From positions 1-19,718 of the forward strand of contig JAJRSP010000140.1 of the NCBI GenBank assembly GCA_024278775.1: a stretch of DNA of 19,718 bases, written 5' to 3'. The translations under genes were made by a program, and so were the position numbers. Below the pieces are notes generated by a model. That model had not been told where the DNA came from. It was given only the letters and a program-made list of their open reading frames with translations, and ran no database searches. Positions 15,483 to 19,718 of the stretch are shown piece after piece. This DNA is from Planctomycetota bacterium. GTDB taxonomy: Bacteria > Planctomycetota > Phycisphaerae > UBA1845. Within the stretch, counting starts at the first letter, position 1; every line of letters starts with the position of its first letter.

Positions 15483-16709
15483 TCAGTCCCTGATCGGCAG
15501 TCTCATCGACCGAAAAGGTGTATCAAGCAAAGAGAGCGTTTGAAACACGGTAACGCCGCCGGGAATGTCGAGGTTGCCCACCAACGCGTTTAGACAATGG
15601 ATGGCCATCCGGTCATAGGTCGCCGGTGCCTCACACCCGCCCCCGTCGTAGCCCAACGCAATACCGGGCTGGCTCACGCTGAATTCACGAGCGATCCGGA
15701 AGATGTCTCCCTCTGCAACGCCGGTTCGAGCCGTCACGCTTGCCGGCGAATACTCCTGCAAGACCATACGCCGGAACCCCATGTGGTCAACGCCGGCTTG
15801 GTCTGTCCAATCATTGAAACCGAAACCATGCTGCTCGATGAAGGCGCGATCATAAAGGTCCTCACGTATCAACACGTGAGCAATCCCCAGCGCCAGCGTG
15901 CCCTCCGTCCCCGGTCGGATGGGAAGCCACTCATCCGCCTTGACTCCCGTGATCGAGTATCGCGGTGCCACATGTACCCAGCGTGGCCTGAAACCGGGCC
16001 GCCCCCGACGAAAATCGGCAAATGACCTGGCGGACTGCTCTGCGGACCAATGGGCGTCCAGCCAACCACTGGAGAATGACAGCACATACGACGCGTTGGC
16101 AATGTCGTAGCCAATTCGCTGGCGGATCCCTTGCGTCGCGAGCACGGTCGGATGAACGTCAAGGTTGTCGTCGGGAAACGCGTCGATGAGGTTGGGTGAG
16201 CCAAAAGCCTTCATGAAACGTTGCCACGCCACACGCGTGAGCCCCCTGTCTCGCCCGATGACGGTGCATAGAGACTGAGGCCCATCCGCGCGAACCTGCT
16301 GCAACTTTTCCGCGATCATGTCGAAGGCGGCATCCCATCCGATCGGCTCCCAGCGTCCCGCCCCTTTTCCTCCGACCGACCGAAGCGGTTGTCGGATGCG
16401 GTCGGGGTTGTACAGGTCCTGAAGAACGGAAGAAGCGCGGGAGCAAAGACCGCCACGATTGATGGGGTGATTCTTGTTGCCGCGTACGCCCACCGCACAC
16501 CCGTGGACCATACGGATCGAAAGCCCGCATCCTCCCGGACACATCGGACACAACGTATTCACGAACCGCTCATGCGGTGGAGAATCTTCGTTGGTGGCAT
16601 ACTCCACGAACCATGAACGGGGCGCCGCCATCGCACAAGCGACGTTACCGTAAGTTACACCGAGTGCCGCAAGAAAATCGCGACGATTGAGAGAGAGCCA
16701 ATCCTTCAT
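15483..16709 (-). CDS. Molybdopterin-oxidoreductase-family subunit, N-terminal part (Tat signal, FeS site)
   Basis: The protein starts at ATG 16709, with AAAGG 8 nt upstream and 15 nt after the cytochrome stop. Residues 9-13 (RRDFL) with the following hydrophobic stretch form a Tat signal, so the enzyme is exported folded. C54-C57-C61-C89 (C-x2-C-x3-C-x27-C) is the N-terminal [4Fe-4S] motif of the family. The segment after GSPN (170-173) that normally contains the Cys, Sec or Ser ligand of molybdenum has DDNLDVHPTVLATQG (180-194) and no Cys. This resembles the QrcB and ActB subunits, in which the molybdenum is lost and the protein is a structural or electron-relay scaffold. The frame ends in a stop at 15483 after a -1 shift (see the C-terminal part). 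The protein is best read as QrcB/PsrA-like; the substrate, if any, is unknown. Confidence 0.85.
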   Translation of the reverse strand: MKDWLSLNRRDFLAALGVTYGNVACAMAAPRSWFVEYATNEDSPPHERFVNTLCPMCPGGCGLSIRMVHGCAVGVRGNKNHPINRGGLCSRASSVLQDLYNPDRIRQPLRSVGGKGAGRWEPIGWDAAFDMIAEKLQQVRADGPQSLCTVIGRDRGLTRVAWQRFMKAFGSPNLIDAFPDDNLDVHPTVLATQGIRQRIGYDIANASYVLSFSSGWLDAHWSAEQSARSFADFRRGRPGFRPRWVHVAPRYSITGVKADEWLPIRPGTEGTLALGIAHVLIREDLYDRAFIEQHGFGFNDWTDQAGVDHMGFRRMVLQEYSPASVTARTGVAEGDIFRIAREFSVSQPGIALGYDGGGCEAPATYDRMAIHCLNALVGNLDIPGGVTVFQTLSLLDTPFRSMRLPIRD

Positions 16710-16724
16710 TGGCGAGCCTTTCGC

Positions 16725-18017
16725 CTAATGCCCATCCGGTTTCATAGTACGCCTGCGCGACGCCACAACAAAGCTCATTTTTACGGGTTCGATATGCTGA
16801 CCCGTTTCATCTGTCACGAGCGTTTCCGTGGAGTACTCGTAATGCAGATCAGCCGTAAGTATCAGTCGCGTGGCCTCAACATCACGGAACGAAATATCTA
16901 TGGTTCTCACTTCATTCGGCTTGATCCGTGTATCACTACGCACGGAAGCCGCATCCATCATCAGTTCATGCTCGCGCAGGATGGGCCGACCATCCTTATT
17001 CAACATGACAATCTCAAACGGAATCTTGCGCTGACCTACCATCCGACTACCATCGTGGATCGAAACATCCAGATACGCCCGATGCATAGGCATCCCGGTC
17101 GGGAAACAATGCCCGCTCCCCTTGTTGGCTACTTTGACATAAACCCAGATACGGTCGCCAAACCATTCGTAACCAGCCAAATCAAGTGTGACCGCCTCAC
17201 GAACACGATCCAAACTGTGAGATCCAGACACGTTGTGCAGATTGATCGTCTTACTCACATCCCTCTTGATATTTAAAGCGACCACTCGACCCGGGATGAG
17301 CGGCATGTGACAGTCCTGGCACTGCGTGCCCTTCTTGGCGTAGGAGCTCTTCTTCCACTCGCTGTACGTTCCCAGAACTGTCACACCATGATCGTTTCGG
17401 AACTCGTGACACGCAGCGCAAAACTCAGAACGACTATGAAGCTCACTGTGGATGATTTTGTGGGCGGGCGATTGGGCATGACGCAACGGCCCGTACTTGG
17501 TTTTCCCGAGATCCCATCGGATGGGATCGGAGGTATCAGTCAGGTCTACGGCCTTGATGCTGTGACAAAAATCGCAGGTGACGCCTTCGGTCGGGGTCAC
17601 ATCGTTACCTTTGTCTGAACCGGGTTGTTCCCGAATGGTCGGCGCATGGCACAACAGGCACACGCGCGACCGGCTCTTACCGTATGCATCAATGGTGCGA
17701 CGGTAGGCCGCCTGAAACACAACATCCGACCAGGCCTTGGCGTGCATGGACTCTCGCCAGACGGCATGAATGGCCTGATGACACTCACCACATACGTCCG
17801 GAGAGGTCCAACCGTCCGGATTGATCTCCGGCAACGGATGCGAAGACGCAGAAGCGCCATCTGCAGACATGTCCTGTGCTTTGGCCGCGTTCCCCATGCC
17901 AATGAGAATCGACAACAACACAACAGCGATGTGCCGGGACGCCCTAACACGGATGATGAGGCCCGCGGTGAACCTGGACATAACCGACGGCTTCGGCTGG
18001 ATAGGACCAACATTCAT
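16725..18017 (-). CDS. Periplasmic pentaheme cytochrome c with beta-rich C-terminal domain
   Basis: The protein has 430 residues from ATG 18017, supported by AAAGGAG 9 nt upstream. A signal peptide (about 28-48, ending AKAQD) leads into the heme domain with five CXXCH sites at 76-80, 120-124, 148-152, 200-204 and 233-237, a cytochrome c554-like or multiheme electron-carrier layout. From about 245 the C-terminal half has no heme sites. It includes GHCFPTGMPMHRAYLDV (about 304-320), matching the AGHxFPTG-type beta-sandwich domain found after some multiheme cytochromes. The gene precedes the MopB gene by 15 nt in the same operon and is in the position of QrcA or ActA. It is likely the periplasmic electron-exchange subunit of the complex; the donor or acceptor is not identifiable. 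Confidence 0.88.
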   Translation of the reverse strand: MNVGPIQPKPSVMSRFTAGLIIRVRASRHIAVVLLSILIGMGNAAKAQDMSADGASASSHPLPEINPDGWTSPDVCGECHQAIHAVWRESMHAKAWSDVVFQAAYRRTIDAYGKSRSRVCLLCHAPTIREQPGSDKGNDVTPTEGVTCDFCHSIKAVDLTDTSDPIRWDLGKTKYGPLRHAQSPAHKIIHSELHSRSEFCAACHEFRNDHGVTVLGTYSEWKKSSYAKKGTQCQDCHMPLIPGRVVALNIKRDVSKTINLHNVSGSHSLDRVREAVTLDLAGYEWFGDRIWVYVKVANKGSGHCFPTGMPMHRAYLDVSIHDGSRMVGQRKIPFEIVMLNKDGRPILREHELMMDAASVRSDTRIKPNEVRTIDISFRDVEATRLILTADLHYEYSTETLVTDETGQHIEPVKMSFVVASRRRTMKPDGH

Positions 18018-18164
18018 TGGCGACCACTCCTTTTATCCTGGCACTCGACAAGGGCGAATCACCGCACGGATGAGCATGGGGTAAGATCACACGCACCCGG
18101 CCGCTGACTGGCTACCACATCATTTCCGTCTGCCCACCGGTCATCTCAACCAGCAGTCGTTAAT

Positions 18165-18647
18165 CTAGGACATATGCTTCGCAGCGCTCGTCTGGAGATC
18201 ATGCACCCACATCATCTGCATCTTCTGCAGCCGACGACCAATGACCCCGGCCAAGTTACGCATAAACAGGTAGCCCGTATGGGGATCGGCACGAAAGAAC
18301 TCCTCCAGAGCCGCACGACTCAGCACCGTCAATACGCAATGGGTGGCACACTCGGCACCCAAGGTAAACCGGTAAGGATGAACCAGTGATGACCAGGCCA
18401 CCACATCGCCGGGATGCAACCTATCCATGGCCACTTCGCGCGTGACATTCATCACCTGTAGGGGGAAAACCAGATCCACCGCCCCATCCTGGAGGATCAT
18501 GAGCTCACTCGCATCCCCATCGCGATCAAACAAGCGGTGCCCTGAATCAAGAGAGACATGCCGACCTTTGGAACAAAGCTGCTCCACGACGTCCGGAGCA
18601 ATGCCCTCAAAAATAGCCGACTGCGAGAGTGTTCGTTCTTCGCTCAT
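18165..18647 (-). CDS. Stand-alone cyclic-nucleotide-binding-fold protein (no HTH)
   Basis: The protein has 160 residues from ATG 18647, with GGAG 7 nt upstream. Residues 10-120 form a cNMP-binding (CRP-like) beta-barrel: IFEGIAPDVVEQLC, SGHRLFDRDGDASELMILQDGAVDLVF (about 35-61) and LHPGDVVAWSSLVHPYRFT (77-95). The usual GExALxxxxxR phosphate-cassette signature reads GDVVAWSSLVHPYR, so nucleotide binding is uncertain. The protein ends soon after the C-helix (FMRNLAGVIGRRLQ) with no DNA-binding HTH, so it is not a normal CRP/FNR regulator. As the first gene of the cytochrome operon, 147 nt before the pentaheme cytochrome, it might sense redox state or a ligand and act by protein contact. That role is inference. 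Confidence 0.8.
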   Translation of the reverse strand: MSEERTLSQSAIFEGIAPDVVEQLCSKGRHVSLDSGHRLFDRDGDASELMILQDGAVDLVFPLQVMNVTREVAMDRLHPGDVVAWSSLVHPYRFTLGAECATHCVLTVLSRAALEEFFRADPHTGYLFMRNLAGVIGRRLQKMQMMWVHDLQTSAAKHMS

Positions 18648-18680
18648 TATCCAACTCCGCCCGGCACGAACCCAGCCACC

Positions 18681-18697
18681 ATGAACCGTCGGTTCAT
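18681..18697. promoter_or_regulatory. Perfect 17-bp palindrome upstream of the electron-transfer operon
   Basis: ATGAACCG-T-CGGTTCAT is a perfect inverted repeat centred on one base, 33 nt before the start codon of the first operon gene. The size and position suit a dimeric repressor or activator operator. On the plus strand it is followed by TTTT, so a short terminator-like hairpin for plus-strand transcripts is the alternative. Confidence 0.5.
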
Positions 18698-19465
18698 TTT
18701 CCTACCTTACCAACAGCCAGCCCTGTTAAGAGCCGACTATGGAACCAAAACTCAAACGCCCGCCAGTGGCGAATACCCTGCAACTACACAGCGAACACGC
18801 TGCTCGGAAAGCCATTCCTCAGGCGATACTCCGATCTGGCCTTTCAAGTACATCGTGTGAACAAGCCTCCTGCGGAATGCAAAGCAAACTCCCTCCATCG
18901 CACTAACACGATAAGGATGAAAACTCCCGCCCGTATGTCCTGTTTTTTTCTGGCACGTTGCGTTCCAATCAGGGAGGTTTGCAGTCGTACCGAAGGTCCA
19001 TGCACACCTGCGCGTCGTCACTTTGTCGTCAACGATTCGAGGTCAAACGCTGTTGACCGGACGCGACCGGCAACACCAAATTGCTCGTGCCATGTAGGAT
19101 TCCACGAAACTCACACATCAAAAGAAGTTTTGAAAAAACGAAAACCCGTCTCCACCAATTTCACAATGTCCCCGTACCGGGACACGACCGGACACGCTGC
19201 CATGACATGCCGATCGGTCTTACAAAACATGGTCAGCCCCCAGCTACACGTGTCACCCATCTCCCCGAACACCTGTTACCCGTATCCCCGGCCTGTGCAA
19301 AAGCATTGGAGGAACACTTCACAGGGGCGAGGAATCTTCCGGAACAAACCACACATAAATATCCACAATAACTGGAATTATCGGACGGTAGCCAAACTGC
19401 CCGATAATTTCCTGGATTTCTTCCGCCATATCTCGTTATGCTGTGTTACAAGGATTAGCAAGGCG
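18698..19465. other. Noncoding region between the operon promoter and the insertion sequence
   Basis: About 770 bases with no gene I can support. It should carry the operon promoter (minus strand). It also holds a TGTCCC/GGGACA hairpin with a 6-nt loop (19167-19184) and the long hairpin at 19374-19411. Open frames here have His/Arg/Thr/Pro-rich composition and no ribosome binding sites. Confidence 0.5.
19374..19411. terminator. Long stem-loop upstream of the insertion sequence
   Basis: AATTATCGG (19376-19384) pairs perfectly with CCGATAATT (19401-19409), and the stem can extend to GG/TC outside and CGGT/ACTG inside with an AGCCAA loop. The T-run after it is interrupted (TTTCC), so termination is possible but unproven. 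It may be host sequence just left of the element or part of the element end. Confidence 0.4.
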
Positions 19466-19486
19466 CTTCGTCCCGTCACATATGCT

Positions 19487-19665
19487 CGGGTATGCCCCTG
19501 GGGCATGGAGGGGCCGTTGATGCGTCACCGGGCGGTCCCCGGCCTGCTGATTGCCGACGACATACGCTCTTGGGAGATTCCGTGCCCGCATACCCGAAAG
19601 GAGAAGCTATGAAGTGAGCCAACCGGCCTCCTGTTAGGATGCCCAGATCGTTTTTGGGTTTCCAG
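19487..19665 (+). ncRNA. Candidate bridge RNA of the IS110-like element
   Basis: This leader contains a 9-bp perfect stem, CGGGTATGC (19487-19495) with GCATACCCG (19588-19596), enclosing 92 nt. Inside is a CCGGG/CCCGG hairpin (19528-19542). A start near 19488, 2-8 nt after the -10-like box, and a length near 177 nt would resemble the IS621 bridge RNA, which has target- and donor-binding internal loops. The end coordinate is set by that analogy, not by a visible terminator. Confidence 0.4.
19609..19617 (+). CDS. Two-codon leader ORF (Met-Lys-stop)
   Basis: ATG AAG TGA is preceded by a strong AAAGGAG (19597-19603) at 5 nt spacing. The TGA (19615-19617) is also the first three bases of the hairpin that masks the transposase start. 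It is listed as a possible translational switch, not as a protein-coding gene in the normal sense. Confidence 0.3.
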   Translation: MK

Positions 19666-19691
19666 ACAACCAACAGCAGGAGATTGGCTCA
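19615..19691 (+). promoter_or_regulatory. Hairpin masking the transposase ribosome binding site and start codon
   Basis: TGAGCCAA (19615-19622) pairs perfectly with TTGGCTCA (19684-19691), whose last A is the first base of the transposase ATG. An inner stem pairs CTCCTG (19628-19633) with CAGGAG (19677-19682), which contains the transposase Shine-Dalgarno AGGAG. The apical part adds a CCCA/TGGG hairpin. Folded, the structure would block translation initiation. Confidence 0.55.
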
Positions 19692-19718
19692 TGGACTATT
19701 GTGGCATCGATTTGGCGG
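19691..19718 (+). CDS. IS110-family-like transposase, N-terminal fragment
   Basis: Only nine codons are visible: MDYCGIDLA. A start of the form M-x-Y-x-GID-[LVI]-[AH] is typical of IS110/IS1111 transposases, where the Asp is the first acidic residue of the RuvC-like DEDD domain. AGGAG lies 8 nt upstream (19678-19682). Sugar kinases of the FGGY family also begin with a GID motif but continue with G-T/G, while here the next residue is Ala. The long structured leader favours IS110. The call rests on very little protein sequence. Confidence 0.5.

Larger units (their letters stand above)
19466..19718 (+). mobile_element. Left end of an IS110-family-like insertion sequence (right part outside window)
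   Basis: The left boundary is an estimate. It is placed just before a -10-like TATGCT (19481-19486), because in IS110 elements such as IS621 the -10 of the bridge-RNA promoter lies in the left end and the -35 is supplied by the right end when the ends join. No good -35 is present here at the right distance, as that model predicts. The element then has a structured leader of about 210 nt and a transposase start at 19691. No terminal inverted repeats can be judged because the right end is missing, and IS110 elements usually lack them. Confidence 0.45.

Noticed and set aside
15505..15520. Programmed -1 frameshift in the MopB gene
   Set aside because: No canonical slippery heptamer and no clear downstream stimulatory stem were seen; an indel in the A4 run is simpler.
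19167..19184. TGTCCC/GGGACA hairpin as a terminator
   Set aside because: There is no T-run on either strand and no gene ends nearby.
18629..19612. 327-residue plus-strand ORF in the gap before the insertion sequence
   Set aside because: No ribosome binding site, atypical His/Thr/Pro/Arg composition, and it overlaps the operon operator and several hairpins. Its stop overlaps the two-codon ORF, probably by chance.
1..19718. CRISPR arrays, tRNA and rRNA genes
   Set aside because: I looked for regularly spaced direct repeats, the tRNA T-loop GGTTCRANTCC and rRNA signatures and found none. The only regular repeats are in-frame protein repeats.

Overview
The window looks like a chromosome segment of a Gram-negative, Planctomycetota-like bacterium, probably on the Phycisphaerae side. 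This is inferred from moderately high GC, a lipid A gene (lpxB), and two secreted proteins whose C-terminal tails carry the 'DCNxN-IPD...DCNxN-APDECD' and dockerin-like Asp-rich calcium loops common in that phylum. No taxonomic marker was searched.

Left part (1-5133): the end of a small His/Cys-repeat lipoprotein (partial), a secreted seven-repeat NHL-type beta-propeller with a dockerin-like tail, lpxB on the minus strand, and a secreted protein made of two copies of a pseudopilin-like module. The gaps hold three copies of a REP-like hairpin element whose stem sequences differ but stay paired.

Middle (5134-9905): the conserved translation cluster rpsB-tsf-pyrH-frr on the plus strand, with a structured rpsB-tsf spacer and a terminator after tsf. 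It faces folD and a small unknown gene on the minus strand.

Right part (10371-18647): a minus-strand electron-transfer operon. In transcription order it encodes a stand-alone cyclic-nucleotide-binding-fold protein, a pentaheme cytochrome c, a Tat-exported molybdopterin-oxidoreductase-family (MopB) subunit broken by a -1 frameshift, a four-cluster ferredoxin subunit, an NrfD/ActC-type membrane quinone subunit, a four-domain cytochrome c, and a pentaheme class III-like cytochrome c. Spacing is tight (an ATGA overlap, a 1-nt gap and a 15-nt gap). The layout resembles Qrc and alternative complex III: a membrane quinone module joined to iron-sulfur clusters and about 14 hemes in the periplasm. It matches neither exactly. 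The MopB subunit shows no Cys where the molybdenum ligand would be expected.

Right edge (about 19466-19718): the first nine residues of what looks like an IS110-family transposase, preceded by a highly structured leader of about 200 nt. The position and size of the leader fit an IS110 bridge RNA. Next to it a two-codon ORF leads into a hairpin that masks the transposase ribosome binding site and start codon. This edge and the electron-transfer operon are the most interesting parts of the window.
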